Shown piece by piece: positions 17,481 through 26,042 of a DNA stretch of 59,507 nucleotides. This stretch comes from Candidatus Sabulitectum sp. Its GTDB lineage: Bacteria; Fermentibacterota; Fermentibacteria; Fermentibacterales; JCC-6. Every line of letters starts with the position of its first letter. The stretch's first letter is position 1. The stretch spans positions 68,391 to 127,897 of the forward strand of contig JAGLDY010000007.1 of NCBI GenBank assembly GCA_023145375.1, written 5' to 3'. The translations under genes and the position numbers were made by a program. Under the pieces are notes generated by a model. The model was not told the DNA's origin. It searched no databases and worked only from the letters and a program-made list of their open reading frames with translations.

Positions 17481-19040
17481 GTGAATCCGGAAAAGAAATT
17501 TATAGTGATCGGCCTTGCTCTGACAGCTGCCCTCTATGTGTTTTTTCTTTCGATTCCTCTTTTCGGTGATACTCTCGGGTATGGTTTCGCGACTACAAAC
17601 TGGATCAGAGATAATGGATATACTCCTCTGGCTACGGGAGAGGGCAGAGGAGAACAGGCCATGGGGCACCCAACTCTGTTCTTCTGGCTCTGGGCCCTGC
17701 TTTCAGGTTTGCTTGGCAATACTCCCTGGGTGGCAAGACTTCTGCCAGCCGTGGCGACATTTCTGAGCATATGGGGAATGTACAGGCTGGGAAGACTACT
17801 CTCATGCGAGATGGCAGGCTGGCTTTCTGCACTCGCTCTTCTTGCCAGCCCGCTGTTCATTATCCAGTCCATGAGACCTATGCCGGAAAGCGCTGTTGTC
17901 GCCGCTGTTATCTGGTCACTGTTCTTCTTTGCAAAGAAGGACTACATCCGGGCGTCAATCCTCTGTGCTCTTGCGATTGCCTTCAAGGAGCAAGCCGTTC
18001 TTCTTGCAGGATCACTATTTATTGCAGAATTCATTCAATCCGGCGTGAAGAAACCGCACCGACTTCTTCTTCTTCTTTCCCCCATTCTTGTGTTTTTTGT
18101 TACAGGTTTGCTCAATCTTGCCGCGAACGGGTATTTCTTTTTCCCAACTCACATTGGAGAGGGCTCACAGCTTGAGCCGAACTGGTTGTTGATCAGGTTG
18201 AGATTGTTCGGAATACACTTGATATCGGAGGATTTCAGATGGCTTCTAGTCACAGCTGCCTTGGCAGGAATGATCAGAGGAACCGGGCGGGACACTGACA
18301 GAAGACTATTGCCTTTTATTCTCATCCTGTTGTTTCCTTCTCTTTTCTTTCCTCCAGCTAGAATTGCCTTCCTTGTTTTTGTTGCTGCTTTGCTGGCTGT
18401 TTATACAATTCGCCACAGACTGGTTCTTGGAAGACTGTTCACTGCATTCATAATGCTGCCAGTATCATTTGTGATGTTCCATGTTCTTATAGTTTTAATC
18501 TCACCTGATTCAACAATGAATCTGTTCAGATATGTGCTACCTGCATATCCGGCAATCATCCTTGGTCCAATGGTCATGCTGTTCAAATACTACTCAAGGA
18601 AAACAGCTATTGTGATCGGATCAATTTTCGTGGTATCTACTGCCGTGGCAAACCGGTTACAGCATTATGACTATCAGAGTGATACATCACTCGCTTGCAT
18701 CCAGCCCCTGCAGGATTACAAAGAAGCTGTTCTCTACGGAGTTTCACTCGAGGACACCATGCTGGTATCAGGGATAAACCGGAGGTACTATTCATTTCCA
18801 GAGTGCGGCATTGTTGAATCTCCCGTTCCAGTGCGAAATATTTCAAGCGACGGGCAACTGCTTGAGGAAAACACATACTATACCCTCGTAATTGCTTCGT
18901 TCATGGACTCAGAGGGAAGTATCAACATCTCAGAAGATATCCTGCCTCCGGGTTCTGAACTAAGGCTTCTTTCCGAACCGCGGTGGGATGACGGCAGAAA
19001 CACCGTAAAGATCTTCAGAGTGGAACCACGGATCCAATAA
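17481..19040 (+). CDS. GT39-like (ArnT/PMT) membrane glycosyltransferase
   Basis: A 519-residue integral membrane protein with an uncleaved N-terminal segment, a first periplasmic loop (LGYGFATTNWIRDNGYTP) and then GHPTLFFWLWAL. The acidic/GHP combination is the conserved start of the ArnT/PMT fold, though the usual Asp-Glu pair in loop 1 is not obvious. R-L-L-P and a run of segments follow, with a soluble C-terminal tail of about 120 residues. It most likely moves a sugar from a polyprenyl carrier onto a surface molecule. GTG 17481 follows AGGAT. It ends the plus-strand block begun by rfaE1. Specific substrate unknown. Confidence 0.7.
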   Translation: MNPEKKFIVIGLALTAALYVFFLSIPLFGDTLGYGFATTNWIRDNGYTPLATGEGRGEQAMGHPTLFFWLWALLSGLLGNTPWVARLLPAVATFLSIWGMYRLGRLLSCEMAGWLSALALLASPLFIIQSMRPMPESAVVAAVIWSLFFFAKKDYIRASILCALAIAFKEQAVLLAGSLFIAEFIQSGVKKPHRLLLLLSPILVFFVTGLLNLAANGYFFFPTHIGEGSQLEPNWLLIRLRLFGIHLISEDFRWLLVTAALAGMIRGTGRDTDRRLLPFILILLFPSLFFPPARIAFLVFVAALLAVYTIRHRLVLGRLFTAFIMLPVSFVMFHVLIVLISPDSTMNLFRYVLPAYPAIILGPMVMLFKYYSRKTAIVIGSIFVVSTAVANRLQHYDYQSDTSLACIQPLQDYKEAVLYGVSLEDTMLVSGINRRYYSFPECGIVESPVPVRNISSDGQLLEENTYYTLVIASFMDSEGSINISEDILPPGSELRLLSEPRWDDGRNTVKIFRVEPRIQ

Positions 19041-19258
19041 GAATCATCCTCTTCTACCTACTCATACCCATTCCGATTCTCAGAACAACTTCTCTCCTTT
19101 TTCATTAAGATTCTTTCCGCAGTAAAGGCTCTTGACTTGGCTCAAACCTGCTCCTTAGTTTAACGGCAGGGTAAGGGTTGGAAAGTCTTCAGCAGGTCTT
19201 GTAATCCCGACTTACAACTAGGAAGAAAGCATCCCGTCGGTTCTTAATACTGCTCCGG

Positions 19259-20170
19259 TCATTTTCTATTCAGAACCTTAACAATTTCAGCTGCTACACT
19301 TACAGCTATCTCAGCCGGGGTCTGACTGGAGATAGGAATTCCTATCGGAGTGTGTACGGTATCGATGATCTCTTCGGAGAATCCCAGTTTCTTCATTTCT
19401 CCCAGAATGTGTTTTGAGGTTGCCCTGCTGGCCATCATTCCAAGGTATTTCAGGTTTTTGGGCAGCATCTGCCTAAGCACCGTTGCGTCTCCCGTATGAG
19501 AAGCAGTCATTATTACCACAAGGGCATTTGATTCATCAGGAACAAGTTTTGAGACCAGGTCATAACTGTGAACGATCTTTTTCCAGGCTGATCCGTTTTC
19601 GGCCATGGTCCAGACATGCTCTCTGTCATCAATGACAACTACTCGCAGATCAAGTGAATTCAGGACTGGTGTAAGTGCAAGGCTGCAGTGTCCACCACCG
19701 AATATGTAGACAGTGAGCGGAGGCTTGATCACTTCTGTGTATTCCCAGGAATCCTCTGAGTAACTGATCTCCGGAACTTCAGGTGGCAGATCAAGCAGGC
19801 TTAAACCTGTGATGTTCACCCTCAACCCCTGTTTCCCTTCAAGCTTCAGTCCGGTTGAATGTGAAGGGATCAGGACAATCTTCTGGCTGCCGGAGCATAT
19901 CATTCCCGATCTGTTCTCCGGTTCTGCACTGCCAGTGTGATCGAACGGAACAAGGCGTGGCTTCCTTTCACCTGCAGCCAGCATCTCCCTGGCCAGTGTG
20001 ATAACCCTGAATTCCATAGAGCCGCCGCCAACCGAGCCTGTGCATGCTCCCTCAGGAGGAACAAGCATTTTGAACCCCACTCTTCCAGGGCAGCTTCCCC
20101 TTGTTTCCGCTACAATGCACAGGACAGCTCTTCTATCTCTGGAGTCAAGGAAAAGGTCAAGTGGTTTCAT
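19259..20170 (-). CDS. xdhC: XdhC-family molybdenum-cofactor insertion protein
   Basis: A 303-residue protein that receives molybdenum cofactor, promotes its sulfuration and inserts it into xanthine dehydrogenase. The N-terminal region has the XdhC signature ETRGSCPGRVGFKML and GSVGGGSME. The C-terminal Rossmann region has YIFGGGHCSLAL and VIDDRE, followed by YLGMMASR. C-terminal TPIGIPISSQTPAEIAVSVAAEI is diagnostic for the family. It starts with ATGA overlap to the preceding membrane protein gene and ends the xdh operon. Its presence supports a working Mo (or W) enzyme upstream. Confidence 0.93.
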   Translation of the reverse strand: MKPLDLFLDSRDRRAVLCIVAETRGSCPGRVGFKMLVPPEGACTGSVGGGSMEFRVITLAREMLAAGERKPRLVPFDHTGSAEPENRSGMICSGSQKIVLIPSHSTGLKLEGKQGLRVNITGLSLLDLPPEVPEISYSEDSWEYTEVIKPPLTVYIFGGGHCSLALTPVLNSLDLRVVVIDDREHVWTMAENGSAWKKIVHSYDLVSKLVPDESNALVVIMTASHTGDATVLRQMLPKNLKYLGMMASRATSKHILGEMKKLGFSEEIIDTVHTPIGIPISSQTPAEIAVSVAAEIVKVLNRK

Positions 20171-20637
20171 TTGAATATCACCCTGCTCAGCGCATAGTAA
20201 ATGGCCATAAGTGACGAGAAGACAGCACTGGAAAGGAACCTCCAGCGCAATGGCAGTTTGTTCTGTATCACATAGTTGGCGGTGAAGGCCACCGGTACAT
20301 TAACCGCAAAGGATTTCAGGGCTATGATCAGGATGGACCAGTGTATCGTTGATACCTGCCCTGTGAAAAGAAATATGAAAACAAGGTGCCTGGCGATCCA
20401 GAGAGGGTTGAAATAGAGCATTGCCATCAGGGTTCTCCCGATTCCGGTGAATCGTTCGTTAATGTACGAGAACCATGCAGGGATCTCCAGTGAGTATATC
20501 AGACCTCCAACAACCATCATTCCCAGCAGTCTGTAAATGGAGAATTCATGGAGGATCAGTGCCGCTATTGTATCGCCCAGGGGATAGATGATCAGCCCTC
20601 GGATCACATCAGACTGTTTGTATTTCGGCAATCTCAA
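20167..20637 (-). CDS. Small integral membrane protein in the xdh operon
   Basis: A 156-residue protein with about four hydrophobic segments (LIIYPLGDTIAALIL, LLGMMVVGGLIYSL, HLVFIFLFTG, SSAVFSSLMAIYYAL) and a short basic N-terminus. I do not recognise a catalytic motif. It is locked between xdhB and xdhC by TTGA and ATGA overlaps, so it is co-translated with them. It might place the enzyme at the membrane or move purine substrate or product, but nothing in the sequence proves either. Start is TTG 20637. Confidence 0.7.
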   Translation of the reverse strand: MRLPKYKQSDVIRGLIIYPLGDTIAALILHEFSIYRLLGMMVVGGLIYSLEIPAWFSYINERFTGIGRTLMAMLYFNPLWIARHLVFIFLFTGQVSTIHWSILIIALKSFAVNVPVAFTANYVIQNKLPLRWRFLSSAVFSSLMAIYYALSRVIFK

Positions 20638-22904
20638 TTTCTGTTTCCTGCAGTGAGGGTCATGAGAACTCTTTCAGGGGTCATGGGAGTCTGGTAACCG
20701 GGGAAGGATCCCGGATTGAAAGCCTGCATTGCCTCAAGAATAGCGAACCATGCCCCGATTCCGTACATGAATGGTGGTTCCCCGATTGCCTTGGAGCCCT
20801 TAAGACCCACGCCTTCCTCAAGTTCTTCCCCCCTGGCAAAAAGAATGTTAACCTCATCAGGAGTGGAATGGATGTCGGGAACCTTGTAGGTTGCCAGGGT
20901 GTCCGCGAGAAGTCGTTTTGTTCGCTCGTCCCAGGCGAGTTCCTCCATAGTTACCCATCCGATTCCCTGTAGCAGGGCACCTTCCACCTGTCCACGGTCA
21001 AGCAGCGGGTTCAGCTGGTTGCCTCCGTTATGAACAATGCTGACCCTGTCTACCTTGTAAGTTCCCAGCAGGCAGTCAACAGTTACCTCTGTGACAGAGG
21101 TACCAGCCACATGGTAAGCAAAGGGGTTGCCCTTTTCAGTACTCTTGTTGAAGTGAATCCCAGGTGTGGCGTAGTGTGCGTGGCTGGACAGGTCTGTTCT
21201 ACTCATGTAAGAAGTAGTCACCACCTCCTCCCAGGAAATGCTTGTCTGTTCTTTCCCGATCCAGACATGGGAATTCTTCAGTTGCAAGTTTGAAGCATCA
21301 CAGTTAAGCTCCACTGCTGCCACTTGAAGCAGCCTGGATCTGATCTCTCGGCATGCAATTGCTGCAGCGTTGCCATTCATATCAGCAGCAGAGCTGGCGG
21401 CGGTGGGGGAAGTGTTTGCGGTTCTTGAGGTATTTGTTGACTCTACTCTGGTAAGCTCTACCGGTATAGAGAACACATCTGCTGCAACCTGCCTGATCCT
21501 TGAGTTCACACCCTGTCCCATTTCAACAGCCCCTGTGCTGATTCCTACACTGCCGTCGGTGTACACATGCACAAGAGCACTAGCCTGGTTCAGGAAAGTG
21601 GTAGTGAAAGAAATTCCAAAGAGGACAGGCATCATGGAGATGCCTTTTTTAAGATATCTGTTTTCGTTGTTAAATCTGTGAGCTGCCTTCCGGGTATAAG
21701 AAACATGAGAAAACTCCTCAGCAAGATCCCAGGAATCTCTCACTTCATTGCAGGTGTATTCCATCCCATAGGGGAACCGGTCTCCCGTTTGAAGAAGATT
21801 CATTCTCTGTATCTTCTCAATGGGTATACCTGTTTCAACAGAAGCTTTGTGAATCGCTGCCTCCATCACAAACATTGCCTGCGGGGCTCCAAAACCTCTG
21901 AAAGCAGTATTGGGAGCCAGATTTGTCCGGCAGCAGTATCCGGTGGCAACAACATTGGGAATGAAATAACTACCTGTACTGTGAAAGAGGGATCTCTCCA
22001 GAATTGCCGTAGACAGGTCTGAGACAGCACCGCTGTTCTGATAGTAATCAACTTCCCATGCAAGGATCTTTCCATGTCCATCAAGACCCATGGTGAAATC
22101 AAAGGAGTAGGGATGTCTCTTGCCGGTATTTACAAGGTCTTCATGTCTCTTGAGGATCAGCTTCACAGGTCTTCCTGTAAGGTGTGTTCCAAGAGCTGCC
22201 ATCACTGCCCAGGGCGTTGCCTGATCCTCTTTACCTCCAAAAGCACCACCCAGTCTGAGAATGTCCACCTGAACCAGATGAATGGGGATTCCCAGCACTC
22301 TGGCTGTTATCTTCTGCACGAATGTGGGGCTTTGTGTTGAGGATGTTATGTGGAGGGCATTACCTTCACCGGGGGTGCACAGGGTGCTCTGGGTCTCCAG
22401 GTAGAGATGCTCCTGGCCTCCAGTTTCCGCGGTTCCTCTGATCACATGTGTGCACTCTGCAAGAGCGTTTTCCGTGTTCCCGCATGAGAAAGTTCTCGGG
22501 GGAACTATCAGATCTCCCAGTCTGGCTGCTTCCCTGGGATCGGTCACAGCCTGGAGTTCCTCAACTTCCAGTGAAAGAGCATTCATTGCCTTGTAAGCCT
22601 GCCGTCTGGTCTCGGCCAGAACAATGGCAACAGGCTCTCCTATGAAATGAACCGTCTTTTCTGCAAGTAGCGGTTCGTCCATGACGATATTCCCGATCTC
22701 ATTCTCTCCTGGGATATCTTCTGCAGTAATGACTTTTACCACACCAGCCATTGCTGCCGCATTAGAAGCATTCAGAGACAGTATCTTTCCGTGGGCACAC
22801 GGAGAGGTGAAAACCGCAGCATGGAGAGTTCCATCAGGTTCTGGAATGTCTCCGGTAAAGATAGATATTCCCTTCACGTGAAGCATGGCATCGAAGTGTT
22901 TCAT
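20634..22904 (-). CDS. xdhB: Xanthine dehydrogenase, molybdopterin-binding large subunit
   Basis: A 756-residue catalytic subunit that hydroxylates xanthine or hypoxanthine at the Mo centre. LGGAFGGKE contains the substrate-binding Glu (Glu802 of bovine XDH), NTAFRGFGAPQ the guanidinium Arg (Arg880), and GSKAIGEPP the base Glu at residue 709 (Glu1261). Those three together favour a purine hydroxylase over an aldehyde or CO dehydrogenase. GAVEMGQGV is a cofactor loop. The stop overlaps the membrane gene; the ATG overlaps xdhA as ATGA. The separate Mo subunit plus fused FeS-FAD subunit is the XdhAB arrangement of bacteria. Confidence 0.93.
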   Translation of the reverse strand: MKHFDAMLHVKGISIFTGDIPEPDGTLHAAVFTSPCAHGKILSLNASNAAAMAGVVKVITAEDIPGENEIGNIVMDEPLLAEKTVHFIGEPVAIVLAETRRQAYKAMNALSLEVEELQAVTDPREAARLGDLIVPPRTFSCGNTENALAECTHVIRGTAETGGQEHLYLETQSTLCTPGEGNALHITSSTQSPTFVQKITARVLGIPIHLVQVDILRLGGAFGGKEDQATPWAVMAALGTHLTGRPVKLILKRHEDLVNTGKRHPYSFDFTMGLDGHGKILAWEVDYYQNSGAVSDLSTAILERSLFHSTGSYFIPNVVATGYCCRTNLAPNTAFRGFGAPQAMFVMEAAIHKASVETGIPIEKIQRMNLLQTGDRFPYGMEYTCNEVRDSWDLAEEFSHVSYTRKAAHRFNNENRYLKKGISMMPVLFGISFTTTFLNQASALVHVYTDGSVGISTGAVEMGQGVNSRIRQVAADVFSIPVELTRVESTNTSRTANTSPTAASSAADMNGNAAAIACREIRSRLLQVAAVELNCDASNLQLKNSHVWIGKEQTSISWEEVVTTSYMSRTDLSSHAHYATPGIHFNKSTEKGNPFAYHVAGTSVTEVTVDCLLGTYKVDRVSIVHNGGNQLNPLLDRGQVEGALLQGIGWVTMEELAWDERTKRLLADTLATYKVPDIHSTPDEVNILFARGEELEEGVGLKGSKAIGEPPFMYGIGAWFAILEAMQAFNPGSFPGYQTPMTPERVLMTLTAGNRN

Positions 22905-24265
22905 TGCGCTGTCCCCCGTATGAGGTGAGCTCTGATCTGAGCTTTCAGCAGTTCTCTCTTGTACTCCTTTGAGCCTCTCACATCGCTTATTGGCGAGATC
23001 TCCCCGGCAGCAATGTCACAAGCTTCCCTGATAACCGTCTCAGAGAGAGTCTTACCTGTCAGATATTCTCCTGCCCTTAAAAGAACCATAGGGATGGGTG
23101 CAACGCCTCCGGCTGAAATTCTTGCACTGAGGATCAGGTTACCCTTAACGCTGAACAGCATTGATGAATTGACACTTGCAATATCAAGGTACTCACGCTT
23201 GCATACCTTGAGAGAAGAGAGAACAGATCCGGGTTCAGGCAGAGGGAAAGACAATTCTGTTAGTATCTCATCAGCCTTCATATCCAATTTTTTGTATCCA
23301 AGGTAGAACTTATCAAGGGGTACAGATCTGTCAGTAAAATTTACTGATGCACTCAAGGCAAGGAAAACTATTGCAAGGTCCGCAATAGGTGAAGCATTCA
23401 CGATGTTTCCCCCAACGGTAGCCCTTGATCTTATCTGTGTTGATGAAACTCGGGCAAGGAAGTCCCTCAGATCGGGAAAGAGATTGGAAATGACCTCTGA
23501 TCTCCTTAATTGACTAAAGGTTACAGCTGAGCCTATTCTGACAAGTTCACCTTCTGTGCGTATGAAATTCAAATCGTTTTTATCGGAGAGGAATTCAGGT
23601 TGTTCAGTGGACAGCTTATCGCTTGAGTTAACATAGATATCAGTTCCGCCGGCAACTACTGTTCCGCCTGCCTGGTATTCACAGGTTGGCAGTTTTTCAA
23701 GTCTGTCAGTGATGGAGCTGAAGTAGGCTGGCACATGTTTTTCTTCAATGAGCATTTCAAGACGGTTTCCCCACTTCGCCGGGAGTTGGCTGATTACGCT
23801 GTCAACCGCCCTTTTTACTGCTATGTAACCGGTGCATCTGCAGATATTCCCGTCCAGGGATTCCATGGCATTTGGAACAGAAAGCTCTGCTTCTCCAAGA
23901 AGGCAGCCTGTAAGGCTCATTATCATCCCCGGTGTGCAGAAGCCGCACTGGGAGGCTCCTTCATCGTAGAAGGCATTCTGAAAAGGAGTGAGATCTGCAC
24001 AATCACCTGTTGCGAGCCCTTCAATGGTCACCAGATGGCACCCTGCTATCTCTCCCACAGGTAGCAGGCATGAACACACTGCGGAGTATTCCAGTCCAGC
24101 CTTACCAGGTCTTCCAACAACAACGGTACAGGCACCGCAGTCACCTTCCCGGCATCCCTCTTTTGTGCCTTTGAGGTCGGTTTGGTCTCGTATCCAGTCA
24201 AGTACCGGGAGTCCTCCGGGGCATTTGACAGTGACTTCTTTGTTGTTACAGATGAATGAGATCAT
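22901..24265 (-). CDS. xdhA: Xanthine dehydrogenase, [2Fe-2S]/FAD small subunit
   Basis: A 454-residue electron-transfer subunit. A plant-type ferredoxin domain (CREGDCGACTVV) is followed by the helical [2Fe-2S] domain (CGFCTPGMIMS and ICRCTGY). After that come the FAD-binding domain (AGGTVVAGGTDIYV, ATVGGNIVNASPIADL) and the CO-dehydrogenase-flavoprotein C-terminal domain (RISAGGVAP). Electrons pass from Mo in XdhB to FAD and then NAD+. The start ATG 24265 follows GGAGGAAAT exactly; a longer frame (24301) lacks a site. It is the first gene of the operon and faces tupA across about 160 bases. Confidence 0.94.
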   Translation of the reverse strand: MISFICNNKEVTVKCPGGLPVLDWIRDQTDLKGTKEGCREGDCGACTVVVGRPGKAGLEYSAVCSCLLPVGEIAGCHLVTIEGLATGDCADLTPFQNAFYDEGASQCGFCTPGMIMSLTGCLLGEAELSVPNAMESLDGNICRCTGYIAVKRAVDSVISQLPAKWGNRLEMLIEEKHVPAYFSSITDRLEKLPTCEYQAGGTVVAGGTDIYVNSSDKLSTEQPEFLSDKNDLNFIRTEGELVRIGSAVTFSQLRRSEVISNLFPDLRDFLARVSSTQIRSRATVGGNIVNASPIADLAIVFLALSASVNFTDRSVPLDKFYLGYKKLDMKADEILTELSFPLPEPGSVLSSLKVCKREYLDIASVNSSMLFSVKGNLILSARISAGGVAPIPMVLLRAGEYLTGKTLSETVIREACDIAAGEISPISDVRGSKEYKRELLKAQIRAHLIRGTAQ

Positions 24266-24338
24266 ATTTCCTCCTGTGGATAACAATAACCCATACATCA
24301 CGCTTACGGTACTCCCGGCTGACTAAGCTTGCAATAGG

Positions 24339-24368
24339 GTTGTGTACAACGAGCATAACGGATATATT
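24339..24368 (+). promoter_or_regulatory. Inverted repeat in the xdh-tup divergent promoter region
   Basis: GTTGT-GT-ACAAC (24339-24350) lies midway between xdhA and tupA. Its left arm overlaps a poor -35 (TTGTGT) that stands 17 bases before TATATT (24363-24368) on the plus strand. This is a plausible operator for a regulator shared by both operons. I see no convincing ModE-type consensus. Confidence 0.3.
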
Positions 24369-24426
24369 TGCCTGCCAGCACCAGAAGTATGAAATATTTT
24401 ACCAGATCACAAGGAGTTTATTGCAG

Positions 24427-25332
24427 ATGAAGAGATCAACCGCTACTTTCTTTTTTCTTGTTGCTTTTATTCTTGCAGGGTGTAGTGAGGAACCGCTACC
24501 TGTTCAGACTGATACTGCTTCAGATGCATTAGAAGAAGTCACCGGTTCAGCTGCTGTTGTGCCAATAGCCAGAGTTCAGCGCCTCCGGGTTGCAACAACC
24601 ACAAGTCTGTACGATACAGGCCTATGGGGGTACCTTGAACCCATGTTCGAGGAAAAGTACAATGTTGAGCTGGATGTACTCTACGCCGGAACAGGAAAAG
24701 CCATTGACTGGGGCAGACGGGGTGATGTTGATGTGATCACCGTTCACTCAAGAACCAGAGAAGAACTCTTTGTTACTGAGGGTTATGGTGTAGAAAGAGT
24801 GCCTTTCGCATACAACTACTTCCTTATAGTCGGACCTGCAGACGATCCTGCGGGAATTTCCGGCATGACCCCTGAGGAAGCTTTTAAGACCCTCATGGCT
24901 GACGGAGAAGCCATCTTTGTGAGCAGGGGTGACGATTCCGGAACGCATGGCAAGGAAAGATCCATATGGACTTCCGCAGGTTTTGATTACGACGCTGATG
25001 TTCGCACCGCCGGCCCGTGGTATGTTGAGGGTGGCAGCGGAATGGGACCCACACTTGTTATGGCGGATGAAATGCAGGGGTACACTCTCACGGACATCGG
25101 TACATACCTGGCTTATCAGGGTGACCTTGAACTTGTTCCTGTCATTGACCAGGGAGACGTGCTTCTTAACGTGTACTCTGTTCTTCAGGTGCAGACTTCA
25201 AGAGATCCAGAGCTTTCTCTGGCCCTGGTAGATTTTCTTGTATCCCCTGAAGTTCAGCAGCTTATCGGTGACTATGGTGTTGACGCTTACGGTATGCAGC
25301 TCTTTTCACCTTGCGCTGGGCAGGATTTCTAG
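24427..25332 (+). CDS. tupA: Tungstate ABC transporter, substrate-binding lipoprotein
   Basis: A 301-residue lipoprotein (signal ending in ILAGC, Cys19) of the TupA family, which binds tungstate with very high affinity in the periplasm. RVATTTSLYDTG is the oxyanion-binding start, followed by GTGKAIDWGRRGDVDV and HSRTREELF. The TupA-specific FVSRGDDSGTHGKE lies in the second lobe. That last string separates it from ModA and phosphate-binding proteins. ATG 24427 has GGAG ten bases upstream; TTG 24421 in the same frame is an alternative. tupB follows after 8 bases. Confidence 0.93.
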   Translation: MKRSTATFFFLVAFILAGCSEEPLPVQTDTASDALEEVTGSAAVVPIARVQRLRVATTTSLYDTGLWGYLEPMFEEKYNVELDVLYAGTGKAIDWGRRGDVDVITVHSRTREELFVTEGYGVERVPFAYNYFLIVGPADDPAGISGMTPEEAFKTLMADGEAIFVSRGDDSGTHGKERSIWTSAGFDYDADVRTAGPWYVEGGSGMGPTLVMADEMQGYTLTDIGTYLAYQGDLELVPVIDQGDVLLNVYSVLQVQTSRDPELSLALVDFLVSPEVQQLIGDYGVDAYGMQLFSPCAGQDF

Positions 25333-25340
25333 AGGTATCT

Positions 25341-26042
25341 ATGATCCACTTGTTTGAAGCGTTCAAAATTGCCCTTGGAATGATAGTTACCGGTGATCAG
25401 GTGGTGTTCTCCATTGCCTTCCGGACGCTACTGATCGCTTCAGCATCCACCATTGCAGCGACGCTTCTCTTTGTGCCGCTGGGATGTATGGTTCACTTCA
25501 GTAACTTCAAAGGTAAAAGAATTGCTGTTGGTTTCATACAGACAATGTATAGCGTGCCTACGGTTTTTGTGGGCATGCTGGTTTTTCTTATGGTATCCCG
25601 GAGTGGACCTTTTGGTGTGATGGGCCTTTTGTTCAGCCCGTGGGCGATCATTCTGGGTGAGATCGTACTGATAGCTCCAATTATCACAGGCTTGACCATC
25701 TCCGCCCTCCGGAACACCGGGAAAGGTCTTGAGGATACTGCAACTTCCCTGGGGGCAGGACGTGGAACCATGATCCTCAAGGTGCTGGCAGAGGCTAAAT
25801 ATGCAATGCTCACGTCGGTGCTCATGGGATTTGGAAGAGCAGTATCTGAAGTGGGTGTGGCCATCATGGTTGGTGGTAACATCTCCGGTTATACCAGAAC
25901 CCTTTCCACTGCCATAGCCCTTGGCGTGGGCAAAGGGGAGACTGCGTTTTCAATTGCACTTGGATTGATACTTCTTTCTCTGGCCATGGTTGTGAGTATT
26001 GCAGTTAATATCATGCAGCATGGATACAGGGGGCGGAAATGA
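25341..26042 (+). CDS. tupB: Tungstate ABC transporter permease
   Basis: A 233-residue membrane protein with about five or six segments that forms the tungstate channel. SLGAGRGTMILKVLAEAKYAM is the EAA loop that docks to the ATPase. GRAVSEVGVAIMVGGNI and TLSTAIAL are typical of the TupB/CysT-like permeases. The start ATG 25341 has GAGGT upstream; the frame is open further back into tupA without a better site. The stop overlaps tupC as ATGA. Confidence 0.92.
   Translation: MIHLFEAFKIALGMIVTGDQVVFSIAFRTLLIASASTIAATLLFVPLGCMVHFSNFKGKRIAVGFIQTMYSVPTVFVGMLVFLMVSRSGPFGVMGLLFSPWAIILGEIVLIAPIITGLTISALRNTGKGLEDTATSLGAGRGTMILKVLAEAKYAMLTSVLMGFGRAVSEVGVAIMVGGNISGYTRTLSTAIALGVGKGETAFSIALGLILLSLAMVVSIAVNIMQHGYRGRK

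Noticed and set aside
19145-19220. tRNA-like stretch (TAGTTTAACGGCAGG resembles a D-arm) with TTGTAA/TTACAA hairpin at 19199-19217
   Set aside because: No acceptor stem, no TTCRA loop and no anticodon arm can be folded; a 6-bp stem alone is not enough.
20634-24265. Aldehyde oxidoreductase or CO dehydrogenase instead of xanthine dehydrogenase
   Set aside because: XdhB keeps the Glu802 and Arg880 equivalents and xdhC follows; this fits a purine hydroxylase better, although substrate is unproven.
24266-24426. Molybdenum-cofactor riboswitch or ModE site upstream of xdhA/tupA
   Set aside because: I could not find the ModE palindrome or the conserved Moco RNA helices; only a short inverted repeat is supported.
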